Positions 34,449 to 43,247 of a stretch of DNA of 64,000 nucleotides are shown piece after piece. The notes under the pieces are model-generated. The model did no database searches. It was not told where the DNA came from and worked only from the letters and a program-made list of their open reading frames with translations. The stretch's first letter is position 1, and each line of letters opens with the position of its first letter. The translations under genes were made by a program, and so were the position numbers. Origin of the DNA: Lachnospiraceae bacterium UBA7050 (lineage in GTDB: Bacteria; Bacillota; Clostridia; Lachnospirales; Lachnospiraceae); NCBI GenBank assembly GCA_002493905.1, contig DLAJ01000037.1, forward strand, positions 13,888-77,887, read 5' to 3'.

Positions 34449-36794
34449 TCATGACAGGAACGGCATTCCTGCGAGCCGGATAATAAATGCAGCGAGCCAT
34501 GCGATCACGCACTGTCCGATGACAACGGCGCATGCCCATTTTGCGCCAAGTTCCCGTTTGACGGAGGCAATCGCCGCAATACAGGGCGTATAGAGCAGAC
34601 AGAATACGAGCAGAGAAGCTGCGTTTAGCGGCGTAAGGACGCCATACAGGGCGGCTTCTGACGGGATGAGTACAGAGAGCGTTGCAACGACGCTCTCTTT
34701 TGCCATAAAGCCGGTGATGAGCGCTGTTGATATCCGCCAGTCGCCAAAACCGAGCGGTGTAAATACCGGCGCGATGAAGCCCGCAAGAAGCGCAAGAATG
34801 CTGTTTTGCGAATCGGATACCATATTAAATTTTAAGTCAAATGTCTGCAAAAACCAGATCACGATCGTGGCGATAAAAATAACCGTAAATGCACGCTCAA
34901 GGAAGTCTTTTGCTTTGTCCCATAGCAGCATCATAACATTTTTGAAACCGGGCAGGCGGTAATTCGGAAGCTCCATGACAAACGGGACGGGTTCGCCCTT
35001 AAACAGACTGTTTTTCATAATGAGCGCGGCAAGAATGCCGACAGCAATGCCGCCGAAATAGAGCAGGACCATAACAAGGGCGCCAAAACGAGGGAAAAAT
35101 GCCGCCGTAAAGAACCCATAGATCGGGAGCTTCGCGGAACAGCTCATAAAAGGCGTCAGTAGAATCGTCATTTTGCGGTCGCGCTCGGAGGAGAGCGTGC
35201 GGCTTGCCATAACGCCGGGTACCGTGCAGCCGAAGCCGATCAGCATCGGCACGATGCTGCGCCCCGAAAGGCCGATCTTGCGCAAAAGCTTATCCATGAC
35301 AAATGCGACGCGCGCCATATATCCGCTGTCCTCCAACATGGATAAAAAGAAAAACAGTGTAACAATGATCGGCAGAAAGCTTAATACGCTGCCGACGCCG
35401 TTGAAAATACCGTCAATGAGAAGCGAGTGCAGGGCGCGGTTCACATGTCCTGCCGTAAGGGCATTGTCGGTGACCTTTGTCAGGAAATCGATACCCATGG
35501 CAAGCAGATTCTGAAGTCCTGCGCCGATCACGTGGAACGTCAGAAAGAAAACCAGTCCCATAATGGCGATAAAGGCGGGGATTGCGGTATATTTTCCGGT
35601 CAGGAAACGATCCAGCTTACGGCTTCTTGCGTGTTCTCTGCTTTCACCGGCTTTTACGACGGTTTCCCCGCATACTTTCTTGATGAAATGAAACCGCATA
35701 TCGGCGATGGCGGCAGCGCGGTCAAGTCCGCGTTCCTTTTCCATTTGCACGATAGCATGCTCTAACATGTCCAGTTCGTTTTCGTCTAAAGAAAGCGCGT
35801 CCAGTATCTGCGTGTCGCCTTCGACGATTTTAGATGCCGCGAAACGGATAGGAATTCCCGCTTCTTTGGCGTGGTCTTCAATCAGATGCATGATTCCGTG
35901 AATGCAGCGGTGGACGGCGCTTCCTTCGTCGTCAGCGCTGCAAAAGTCCATGCGCGTCGGGCATTCCTGATATTTGGCGACGTGAACCGCATGCTCGATC
36001 AGCTCGTGGATACCTTCGTTTTTGGCGGCGGAGATCGGAACAACCGGGACGCCTAAGGCCTCTTCCATTTCGTTGATCAGGATGGAGCCGCCGTTTTCAC
36101 GGACTTCATCCATCATGTTCAGTGCAACGACCATTGGAATGTTGAGTTCCATGAGCTGCATGGTCAGATAGAGGTTGCGTTCGATGTTGGACGCATCGAC
36201 GATATTGATAATGCCCTTTGGTTTTTCTTTTAAGATAAAGCCTCGCGTTACAAGCTCCTCGCTGCTGTATGGCGACATGGAATAAATGCCAGGGAGATCG
36301 GTGATTAACGTATTTGGATAGCCTTTGATGACGCCGTCCTTGCGGTCGACCGTGACGCCGGGGAAATTGCCCACATGCTGGTTGGAACCGGTCAGGCGGT
36401 TAAACAGTGTGGTTTTTCCACAGTTCTGGTTGCCGGCAAGCGCGAAAGTGAGCGTTTCGGATTCGGGGAGGGGATGCTCCTCTTCCCGGCTGTGATACTT
36501 GCCGCCCTCGCCGAGACCGGGGTGCGGAATGGCTTTTTTACGTTCTGTTCTGGTCTGCTCTGACGCGGAGGACGTTTCGGCAATGGTGATCTGTGCGGCG
36601 TCTGCGAGGCGCAGCGTCAGTTCATAACCGTGGATCAAAAGCTCCATCGGGTCGCCCATGGGGGCATATTTTACTAAAGTTACTTCTGCTCCGGGGATGA
36701 GACCCATATCAAGAAAATGCTGTCTTAAAGCGCCCTCACCTCCAACAGTAAGGATGACGGCGGATCTGCCGATCGTGAGGTCTTTGAGTGTCAT
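34449..36794 (-). CDS. feoB: Ferrous iron transporter FeoB with fused FeoA domain
   Basis: 781 residues from the ATG with AAAGGAGGCTTTCTC upstream. Residues 1-72 form a FeoA (SH3-like) domain and 73-115 a charged linker. The G domain has G1 GNQNCGKT (121-128), G3 DLPGIYS, G4 NMMD and G5 SAAK. About eight membrane helices follow, with the Gate motifs VPMLIGFGCTVPGVMASR and LTPFMSCSAKLPIYG. It imports Fe(II) under anaerobic conditions. FeoA and FeoB are separate proteins in many bacteria; the fusion is known in Clostridia-related lineages. Confidence 0.96.
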   Translation of the reverse strand: MTLKDLTIGRSAVILTVGGEGALRQHFLDMGLIPGAEVTLVKYAPMGDPMELLIHGYELTLRLADAAQITIAETSSASEQTRTERKKAIPHPGLGEGGKYHSREEEHPLPESETLTFALAGNQNCGKTTLFNRLTGSNQHVGNFPGVTVDRKDGVIKGYPNTLITDLPGIYSMSPYSSEELVTRGFILKEKPKGIINIVDASNIERNLYLTMQLMELNIPMVVALNMMDEVRENGGSILINEMEEALGVPVVPISAAKNEGIHELIEHAVHVAKYQECPTRMDFCSADDEGSAVHRCIHGIMHLIEDHAKEAGIPIRFAASKIVEGDTQILDALSLDENELDMLEHAIVQMEKERGLDRAAAIADMRFHFIKKVCGETVVKAGESREHARSRKLDRFLTGKYTAIPAFIAIMGLVFFLTFHVIGAGLQNLLAMGIDFLTKVTDNALTAGHVNRALHSLLIDGIFNGVGSVLSFLPIIVTLFFFLSMLEDSGYMARVAFVMDKLLRKIGLSGRSIVPMLIGFGCTVPGVMASRTLSSERDRKMTILLTPFMSCSAKLPIYGFFTAAFFPRFGALVMVLLYFGGIAVGILAALIMKNSLFKGEPVPFVMELPNYRLPGFKNVMMLLWDKAKDFLERAFTVIFIATIVIWFLQTFDLKFNMVSDSQNSILALLAGFIAPVFTPLGFGDWRISTALITGFMAKESVVATLSVLIPSEAALYGVLTPLNAASLLVFCLLYTPCIAAIASVKRELGAKWACAVVIGQCVIAWLAAFIIRLAGMPFLS

Positions 36795-36930
36795 GAGAAA
36801 GCCTCCTTTGTAGGTAAGCATAGGTTCCATTATTCAGCCCTATTGTAGCACACGAAGGAAAGAATGACTATATTTTTGTTTTAGCGAAGGCGCCGTGTTT
36901 TTGGAGGGGATGCCGGTTCCGGCAGTAAAA

Positions 36931-36959
36931 ATCCCTGAGACAGGGCATGTCTCAGGGAT
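36931..36959 (-). terminator. Rho-independent terminator of the secreted-protein unit
   Basis: Twelve-bp perfect stem ATCCCTGAGACA / TGTCTCAGGGAT; on the reverse strand it is followed by TTTTT. Confidence 0.85.
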
Positions 36960-36979
36960 ATATCTGGAAACGTCGTTAT

Positions 36980-37321
36980 TTAAGGGGTTCCCGGTGTGAA
37001 GCTGTGGGAAGGGAGAGAGCCTTCTTCCGATGTGTCGTCTATAGGGACCCCGGAAACGGATTCTTCAGGAATTTCGTCCGATGTAATCGGTAAAGCGGAA
37101 GTATCATCGGGACTGCCGTTTTGTTCGTCCGCGTCTCCCCGCGTGAACGTATGCGGCGTATCAGAATCTACAGATACGGGTTCGGTGTCAAAAGTGACGG
37201 ACTCGATCGCCGGATCGTCAGAGGAATCTTTTTTATTAGAAAACACGGCGAATCCGCATAACAGGATACCAACGAAAAGGAGAGAAGCTGCAGTGGCGAT
37301 AATGATTTTTTGCCTATTCAT
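36980..37321 (-). CDS. Small membrane-anchored Ser/Thr/Asp-rich protein
   Basis: 113 residues. An N-terminal helix (ATAASLLFVGILLCGFAVF) has no proper lipobox before its cysteine, so it is probably an uncleaved anchor. The remaining ~80 residues are acidic, disordered-looking and rich in Ser, Thr, Asp and Pro. It lies 32 bp after a secreted-protein gene and shares its terminator. Function unknown. Confidence 0.75.
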   Translation of the reverse strand: MNRQKIIIATAASLLFVGILLCGFAVFSNKKDSSDDPAIESVTFDTEPVSVDSDTPHTFTRGDADEQNGSPDDTSALPITSDEIPEESVSGVPIDDTSEEGSLPSHSFTPGTP

Positions 37322-37353
37322 AAGATAGACCTCCTGTTTTTTGAATGTGCCGG

Positions 37354-37908
37354 TTAAAAGGAGTACGTTCCTTGATAGTGAATGGTATAGTCGGAGGCGT
37401 TTTTGATCGCAAATGAGAAATGTCCGCTATATCCGACAGTAAGAATGCCATTTATCCATCCGGTTGTTGTTGCACCGTTTTCAGGGAAGCCATATACGCC
37501 GTTGTCTCTGTCATAAAGACCTACGTAACTGGCATATCCGGTACCGGATGGATTTTGTGATATATTAATACTAATGGTATCGCCTTTGACAAATGAATAA
37601 ACATTGTCCCCTTTAGCAGAGGTCTTAGAGGGAATGTTTAAATCCCAATTATACGAGCTTGTAGCGGCATACGCAGCTATTGCCATGATATTTGCATCTG
37701 TAAGGGGTTCAAAGTAACCCATAATCTCACCATCATCAGTGTAAAGCTCATAGACGGTAATCCCGGCAGAGCGCTTTTCGGATATTTCCTGTTCCAGATC
37801 AAAAAAAGAAGCCTGTGCATGTAAAGTAGGGGTATTTGTCAGTAAAACTGTTGAGCATAACACGATGGCAATGAAAAGTGCTTTGCCTCTTTGGAATGTT
37901 TTTATCAT
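37354..37908 (-). CDS. Secreted protein of unknown function
   Basis: 184 residues from the ATG after AGGAGGGATTTTC. A signal peptide (KALFIAIVLCSTVLLTNT) ends at LHA-QA. The mature part has a helical start and a Thr/Gly/Tyr-rich beta domain (SINISQNPSGTGYASYVGLYD; GWINGILTVGYSGHFSFAI), like a small beta-sandwich. It is the first gene of a two-gene unit with a perfect consensus promoter, so it may be strongly expressed. No family recognised. Confidence 0.8.
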   Translation of the reverse strand: MIKTFQRGKALFIAIVLCSTVLLTNTPTLHAQASFFDLEQEISEKRSAGITVYELYTDDGEIMGYFEPLTDANIMAIAAYAATSSYNWDLNIPSKTSAKGDNVYSFVKGDTISINISQNPSGTGYASYVGLYDRDNGVYGFPENGATTTGWINGILTVGYSGHFSFAIKNASDYTIHYQGTYSF

Positions 37909-37961
37909 GAAAATCCCTCCTAAATTATAGTGGTGCAAGAAGATTATTTAGCAACAATTAA

Positions 37962-37990
37962 ATTATAATAAAAATTTGATGTCATGTCAA
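37962..37990 (-). promoter_or_regulatory. Perfect consensus sigma-A promoter
   Basis: Reverse strand TTGACA, 17-bp spacer, TATAAT, ~55 bp before the secreted-protein start. The rest of the ~350-bp gap to the next plus-strand gene holds a second promoter and no gene. Confidence 0.85.
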
Positions 37991-38087
37991 CAGATGTTTG
38001 TAAAATAGTTCAAATGAGGCTAGCTCGCTCGACGAATGTCATTTTTACATAAATTTTTATTTTTTAGAAAATATTTCCGAAAAACGC

Positions 38088-38117
38088 TTGCAATATAGTA
38101 TAAGGAAAAGGTACTAT
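38088..38117 (+). promoter_or_regulatory. Candidate sigma-A promoter of the HD-GYP regulator
   Basis: TTGCAA, 18-bp spacer, TACTAT; leaves a ~130-nt leader. Confidence 0.5.
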
Positions 38118-38255
38118 AAAGATGATTATGCGAAAGCCGAATTTCCGTGCGAATGCTATTTGCAGACGCGATACAGGTAAAAACCGGATTTGCCGTAAGG
38201 CGGTATGTATTGCCTGTGGGGAAACAAAGATTGGAATAAGGGCAGGGATGAGATT

Positions 38256-39374
38256 ATGAAAAAAAAGAAAACAGTGCTGATCGCGGATGATGCGGACATT
38301 AACCGCGAGATATTAAAGGTAGTCTTTAAGGAGCAGTTCCGGATTCTTGAAGCGGCGGACGGAGAGCAGGCAATTGAGATTCTGGACGCAGGACATGACG
38401 AGATCGTTATGCTGTTTCTTGATCTGATGATGCCGAAGAAAAATGGTTTAGAGGTCATGGAGTATATGGCGGAGAAAGGCTATATGAAGCGGATTCCTGT
38501 CATCATGATCACAGGTGAGGCGACGGCGGAGTCTGACTTAAAGGCGTATGAATATGGAGCGTCGGATATTATTTATAAACCGTTTAACGCGAAGGTTGTC
38601 ATGCGCAGGACATTAAATGTGCTGGAGCTGTTTGAAAACCGGATTGATATTGAGCAGAAATTGGAGGAGCGGACGAACGAACTGGTTTCGATGCAGAAAC
38701 GTCTGGAAAAGAATAATGAATTTCTGATCAATGCGTTAAGCTCTGTTGTCGAGTTCAGAAGTCTGGAATCGGGTGAGCATATTAAGCGGGTAAAATATTT
38801 TACGCGCATTCTGATGAATTATATGATGAAATTTCACCCTGAGTATGGTCTTAAGAAAGAACAGGTTGATATGATCGTCAATGCCTCTGCGCTTCATGAT
38901 ATCGGAAAGATCACGATACCGGACAGTATTCTGCTGAAACCCGGAAAGCTGACGCCGGATGAGTTCGAGCAGATGAAGAAACATACGACGAACGGCTGTG
39001 AACTGCTGGAGCGTTTCAAGCAGGATGAGAGCGAGTTTTATAAGTATTGTTATGATATCTGCCGCTACCATCATGAGCGCTACAATGGAAAAGGATATCC
39101 TGACGGACTGAAAGGCGAGGAAATTCCGATCTGGGCGCAGGTCGTTTCGATTGTGGACGTATACGATGCGCTTGTGAGCAAACGTGTATATAAGATGGCA
39201 TATCCGGCGGACGAGGCGGTACATATGATCCATAACGGGGAGTGTGGGGAATTCTCACCGAATGTGATGGAAGTCTTTGATTTTGCAAAAGATGATCTGT
39301 TCGAGATCGGACAGGGAATTTCCTATGTGGATGCCGCAGGTGCGATGACGCGGCTGACAGATACGGCGCTGTAA
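38256..39374 (+). CDS. Response regulator with HD-GYP domain
   Basis: 372 residues from the ATG after AGGGATGAGATT. Receiver domain at 1-125 with acidic pair DD at 11-12 and phosphoacceptor D56 in LFLDLMMP. A short coiled coil (IEQKLEERTNELVSMQKRLE) links to an HD-GYP domain: HD at 214-215 (HDIGK), HH in YHHERYNGKGYPDGL with GYP at 280-282. Intact HD-GYP proteins usually hydrolyse cyclic di-GMP. No histidine kinase is adjacent. The next gene is a hemerythrin/receiver fusion, suggesting a linked signalling function. Confidence 0.92.
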   Translation: MKKKKTVLIADDADINREILKVVFKEQFRILEAADGEQAIEILDAGHDEIVMLFLDLMMPKKNGLEVMEYMAEKGYMKRIPVIMITGEATAESDLKAYEYGASDIIYKPFNAKVVMRRTLNVLELFENRIDIEQKLEERTNELVSMQKRLEKNNEFLINALSSVVEFRSLESGEHIKRVKYFTRILMNYMMKFHPEYGLKKEQVDMIVNASALHDIGKITIPDSILLKPGKLTPDEFEQMKKHTTNGCELLERFKQDESEFYKYCYDICRYHHERYNGKGYPDGLKGEEIPIWAQVVSIVDVYDALVSKRVYKMAYPADEAVHMIHNGECGEFSPNVMEVFDFAKDDLFEIGQGISYVDAAGAMTRLTDTAL

Positions 39375-39394
39375 GAACTGAATCATTATATACC

Positions 39395-39432
39395 AGCCGG
39401 GTGTGGGAGCGGATAAGATTTCACACTCGGCT
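39395..39432 (+). terminator. Hairpin after the HD-GYP gene
   Basis: AGCCGGGTGTG pairs with CACACTCGGCT (one mismatch); no T-run, so a weak candidate. Confidence 0.45.
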
Positions 39433-39484
39433 GTCATATTATGTCGAAATCCCGTCAGTAATGAGGCGCATGCTGTTTCTGTGA

Positions 39485-39513
39485 TTGACGGCGGGGGGCT
39501 GCTTTGGTACAAT
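39485..39513 (+). promoter_or_regulatory. Sigma-A promoter of the hemerythrin fusion gene
   Basis: TTGACG, 17-bp spacer, TACAAT, about 135 bp before the GTG start. Confidence 0.7.
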
Positions 39514-39649
39514 AAAAGAATAGTTTAGAGAGTTGTCCCAAAAGAAAACGGAGAAATGGATGACCGGGCAGATGCAGACAGGTTCCCATCGTTTATGCGG
39601 CCGGATGCCGATGGAAATCTGAATATCAATTTCAGCGGGGGGAGTAACT

Positions 39650-40996
39650 GTGAAGCAGATCAAGTGGAATGACAGATATAAGCTGGGTGTTGATTTTATT
39701 GATAAAGAGCATAAATTGCTGTTTTCTACAATGGATAGGCTGTTAAGCTTAAGCGAGAACGAAGAGAAAACCGAATGGGCATGCCGGGAAGGTGTGAAAT
39801 ACCTGAAAAACCACTCGATAGAGCATTTTGAGCACGAGGAAGAGTACATGCGTTCCATCAATTACGGTGAATATGAAGTTCACAAACGCCTGCATGACGA
39901 TTTTCGTGATAAAATGTTACCGGCGCTCGAGAAAGAGCTGGAGGAATCAAAGTATTCGACGGAGTCCATCCGTCATTTTTTGGGTGTCTGCATTGGATGG
40001 GTAGTTGCGCATACGTTGACGGAGGACATGGCGATTTCCGGTAAAAAACGCAGTAAATGGACGGAAATTCCGCACGAAAAAGAGCAGGAGATCATGGAAG
40101 AGACGCTCATCCAGCTGATGCAGGAAATGTTCCGTGTGAAGGCGAAATTGATCAGCGGGCAGTATGCTGCTGAAAACTTTGGAAAGGTAGTCTGCTGCCG
40201 TTTTACCTACCGCGGGGAGAAAAAGGAAAAATGGGAGATCACGCTTGTCTTTGAGGAACAGCTTCTGTTATCAATTGTGGGAGCCATTTTTAATGCGGAA
40301 TATAAAAAAGTGGATGATATGGTAATCAACATCGGCAGATATCTTTCGAGGCAGTTTATGGAGCGTGTGCGGGAGAGCTTCCCTGCGTTGGCATCCTATA
40401 CATTGGAAAAAGAGAATCTGCTGACATATGAACAGCTCGTTGATTCATTTGAGCGTGTACAGCCGTCCTGCAGCCTGCTGTTTGATACAGGAGAGGGATA
40501 TTTTGCGTTCAGCGCTGCCACTGCGGATTTTGTGCGCAGTAAGATCACTTCCGGTATTGATCCGGAGAATGCGATGGATACGGTAATGCAATATCTGATC
40601 AATGAGGATGCCTCATGGAAAGAGCGGAAGAAAAAAATTCTTGTGGTAGATGACTCGGATTTTATGCGGTGCAAAATCGCAAGCCTGTTTTCCGATGATT
40701 ATGAAGTGTCGGAAGTGGCGTCGAGCATATCCGCGATTCAGAGCATTACGATCAACAGGCCGGATCTCGTTTTATTAGACTATGAGATGCCTGTCTGTGA
40801 CGGAAGACAGACTTTGGAAATGATCCGCTCCGAGAAAGCGACGGCCAATATACCGGTTATCTTCCTGACGGGCAGAGGAGACCGGGAAAGCGTGAAAAAG
40901 GTTATGGCGTTGAAACCGGAAGGTTATCTGCTGAAGACGATGGCGGAGGAAGATATCAAAAAAATTATAGATGAATTTTTTGCAAAGAGAGCATAA
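39650..40996 (+). CDS. Hemerythrin - CheX-like - receiver fusion protein
   Basis: 448 residues; GTG start after GGGGGGAG. Residues 1-130 are a bacteriohemerythrin with all di-iron ligands in place: H21, H59, E63, H78, H82, H121 and D126, so it can bind oxygen or sense redox state. Residues ~140-310 resemble a CheX/CheC-type domain (a duplicated alpha-beta fold with TLVFEEQLLLSIVGAIFNAE). Residues ~325-448 are a receiver with VVDDSDF, phosphoacceptor D377 (LVLLDYEMP) and a conserved lysine in YLLK. The likely role is oxygen-linked signalling, perhaps to chemotaxis or cyclic di-GMP. The CheX assignment is weaker than the other two. Confidence 0.88.
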   Translation: MKQIKWNDRYKLGVDFIDKEHKLLFSTMDRLLSLSENEEKTEWACREGVKYLKNHSIEHFEHEEEYMRSINYGEYEVHKRLHDDFRDKMLPALEKELEESKYSTESIRHFLGVCIGWVVAHTLTEDMAISGKKRSKWTEIPHEKEQEIMEETLIQLMQEMFRVKAKLISGQYAAENFGKVVCCRFTYRGEKKEKWEITLVFEEQLLLSIVGAIFNAEYKKVDDMVINIGRYLSRQFMERVRESFPALASYTLEKENLLTYEQLVDSFERVQPSCSLLFDTGEGYFAFSAATADFVRSKITSGIDPENAMDTVMQYLINEDASWKERKKKILVVDDSDFMRCKIASLFSDDYEVSEVASSISAIQSITINRPDLVLLDYEMPVCDGRQTLEMIRSEKATANIPVIFLTGRGDRESVKKVMALKPEGYLLKTMAEEDIKKIIDEFFAKRA

Positions 40997-41002
40997 AAAA
41001 CG

Positions 41003-41036
41003 GGGAAAACTGATTTTTTCAGCTTTCCCTTTTTTT
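41003..41036 (+). terminator. Rho-independent terminator of the hemerythrin gene
   Basis: GGGAAAACTGA pairs with TCAGCTTTCCC (one mismatch), followed by TTTTTTT. Confidence 0.85.
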
Positions 41037-41089
41037 GTGCAAGAAAAAAGCCCTAGAACCCGCATAAATGCAAGCCCTAAGACTTCAAG

Positions 41090-41162
41090 TGCACCGCCAG
41101 GGGCTCGAACCCTGGACACCCTGATTAAGAGTCAGGTGCTCTACCAACTGAGCTAGCGGTGC
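41090..41162 (-). tRNA. tRNA-Lys (anticodon CTT)
   Basis: 73 nt on the reverse strand. Acceptor stem GCACCGC / GCGGTGC, D-arm with GCTCAGTTGGTAGAGC, anticodon stem CCTGA-CTCTTAA-TCAGG giving CTT, and T-arm CCAGGGTTCGAGCCCCTGG. The 3' CCA is not encoded. Confidence 0.97.
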
Positions 41163-41272
41163 ATACCGCTTATAAGCGCTAACGCGCTTTACAGGTGCCT
41201 GCCGCTCTGAAGCGTTTCTGTATCACAAAGCGGCCGTTTTTACAACACTGCTATATTTACAACGCAAGAGTT

Positions 41273-41301
41273 ATTATAGTATAATGCTTTTTGTTTGGCA
41301 A
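41273..41301 (-). promoter_or_regulatory. Promoter of tRNA-Lys
   Basis: Reverse strand TTGCCA, 17-bp spacer, TATAAT, ~110 bp before the tRNA. The 250-bp gap from the tRNA to the next gene holds nothing else clear. Confidence 0.7.
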
Positions 41302-41412
41302 GCTTTTTTTTCAAAAATTTCAAAAATAAGGAATATTGTGTATTTTCTGGCATAGGAAGCGCGGGGCGCCGGGCGGGATTGTCTGCGTAAATCAAAAAAT
41401 GGAGGAAAGACG

Positions 41413-43221
41413 ATGGTAAAAGAGAGAATTGCAGGGATGCAGAAACTGATGAAAGAGCGGGGAATCGATTATTATGTCGTTCCATCGGATGATTATCACA
41501 GCTCGGAGTATGTTCATGAATATTTTAAGTGCCGCGAGTTTCTTTCAGGATTTACCGGCTCGGCAGGAACCTTGATTTTGGGCACAGACAGTGCCGGATT
41601 GTGGACGGACGGCAGGTATTTTTTACAGGCGGGGCAGCAGCTTTCCGGCAGCGGTATTATGCTTTACCGTTCAGGCGAAAAGGGCGTGCCGACTGTGACG
41701 GAATATCTGGCGGATGCGCTTAGCGGGGGCGGCACGCTCGGGTTTGACGGGCGCGTGATTACAAAATCGTTCGTGGATAAGCTGTTTGCGGCGCTTGAGG
41801 AACGAAAACAGGGAGCGTCCGATACGGTAACGCTTCATTATGATGAGGATCTGGTTGATATGGTATGGGAGGATCGTCCCGCGCTCACTGCCAAGCCGGC
41901 TTATGAGTTGGATATCCGTTTTGCGGGCGAGAGCCGGGCGGATAAGCTTGCGCGTGTCCGAAGCGGGCTTGAGAAGCAGGGTGCGGACTATCTGATTTTG
42001 ACAAGTCTGGATGATATTGCATGGCTGCTCAATATCCGGGGGGATGATGTTGCATACAACCCGGTTGTGCGTTCCTATCTGCTGCTTGCGAGGGAAACGG
42101 GAATCCTGTATGCGGACCAAACAGCATTTTCACCTGAACTGACTGCCTCGCTGGAAAGTGACGGGGTTGTCATAAAAGAGTATGATGCAATTTATAAAGA
42201 CGTGCGGGCAATTGCGGACGATGCGGTTATACAGTGGGACGAACAGGTCGTTAATTACGCGTTGATTCAAAAGCGTAATCCAGGCTGCGCGGTTATTCCT
42301 CATGAGAATCCGACGCTGCTCATGAAGGCATGTAAAAACCAGACAGAAGTAGAGAATATGCGCAAAGCGCATGTGAAGGACGGCGTGGCGCTGTGCAAGT
42401 TCCTGTGCTGGCTCGACAAAGCGGTGCCAGAAGGGAATGTGACAGAGCTGTCAGCGGCGGAAAAGCTGGAGGAGTTTCGCTGTGAGCAGGAAAATTACAT
42501 GGGGCAGAGCTTCGAACCGATCATCGGCTATGGCGCGCATGGTGCGATTATCCATTACAGCGCAACCAAAGAGAGCAATGTGACGTTAAAGCCGGAGGGC
42601 TTTGTGCTCATGGATACGGGCGGGCAATATCTGGAAGGGACGACCGATGTGACAAGAACAGTTGCACTCGGAGAACTGACGGACGAACAGAAAAAGCATT
42701 TTACCGCGGTCTTAAAAGGGAACCTGAATCTGGCTTCGGCAAAATTTATGGAAGGTACAACCGGCTTAAACCTTGATTTTCTGGCGAGAAAATCGTTGTG
42801 GGAACTTGGGCTTGACTATCGCCATGGCACAGGGCATGGTGTCGGGTATTTCCTGAACGTGCATGAGGGTCCGAACGCATTCCGCTTAAAGGCGGTAACT
42901 GGCAGAGAGACAAAAACGCCGTTTGCGGAGGGAATGATTACATCGGACGAGCCGGGCGTTTATTTTGACGGACAGTATGGAATCCGGCTGGAAAACCTGA
43001 TTGTATGCTGTAAAGACCGGACGACGGAATATGGGCAGCTGCTGCGCCATGAATACCTGACGATGGCGCCGTTTGACTTACGCGCGGTAGACCTGTCAAT
43101 GTTAAATACGGAGGAGCGCGCGGCGCTGAACGCTTATCATAAGAAAGTATATGATACGATCAGCCCGATGCTGACGGAAGATGAACGTGAGTGGCTCTCT
43201 AAGGCGACGGCGGCAGTGTGA
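41413..43221 (+). CDS. M24 family aminopeptidase P
   Basis: 602 residues, the three-domain long form. Two creatinase-like N-terminal domains (to ~310) precede the M24 peptidase domain and a C-terminal extension. Metal ligands are visible in DTGGQYLEGTTDVTRT, GTGHGVGYFLNVHEGP, ITSDEPGVYFDG and IRLENLIV. It removes the N-terminal residue before proline and acts in the cytosol with two Mn ions. GGAGGAAAGACG precedes the ATG. TatD and rsmA follow on the same strand. Confidence 0.96.
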   Translation: MVKERIAGMQKLMKERGIDYYVVPSDDYHSSEYVHEYFKCREFLSGFTGSAGTLILGTDSAGLWTDGRYFLQAGQQLSGSGIMLYRSGEKGVPTVTEYLADALSGGGTLGFDGRVITKSFVDKLFAALEERKQGASDTVTLHYDEDLVDMVWEDRPALTAKPAYELDIRFAGESRADKLARVRSGLEKQGADYLILTSLDDIAWLLNIRGDDVAYNPVVRSYLLLARETGILYADQTAFSPELTASLESDGVVIKEYDAIYKDVRAIADDAVIQWDEQVVNYALIQKRNPGCAVIPHENPTLLMKACKNQTEVENMRKAHVKDGVALCKFLCWLDKAVPEGNVTELSAAEKLEEFRCEQENYMGQSFEPIIGYGAHGAIIHYSATKESNVTLKPEGFVLMDTGGQYLEGTTDVTRTVALGELTDEQKKHFTAVLKGNLNLASAKFMEGTTGLNLDFLARKSLWELGLDYRHGTGHGVGYFLNVHEGPNAFRLKAVTGRETKTPFAEGMITSDEPGVYFDGQYGIRLENLIVCCKDRTTEYGQLLRHEYLTMAPFDLRAVDLSMLNTEERAALNAYHKKVYDTISPMLTEDEREWLSKATAAV

Positions 43222-43247
43222 GAAGAAGCAGAAGAAGGAAAAAGACG

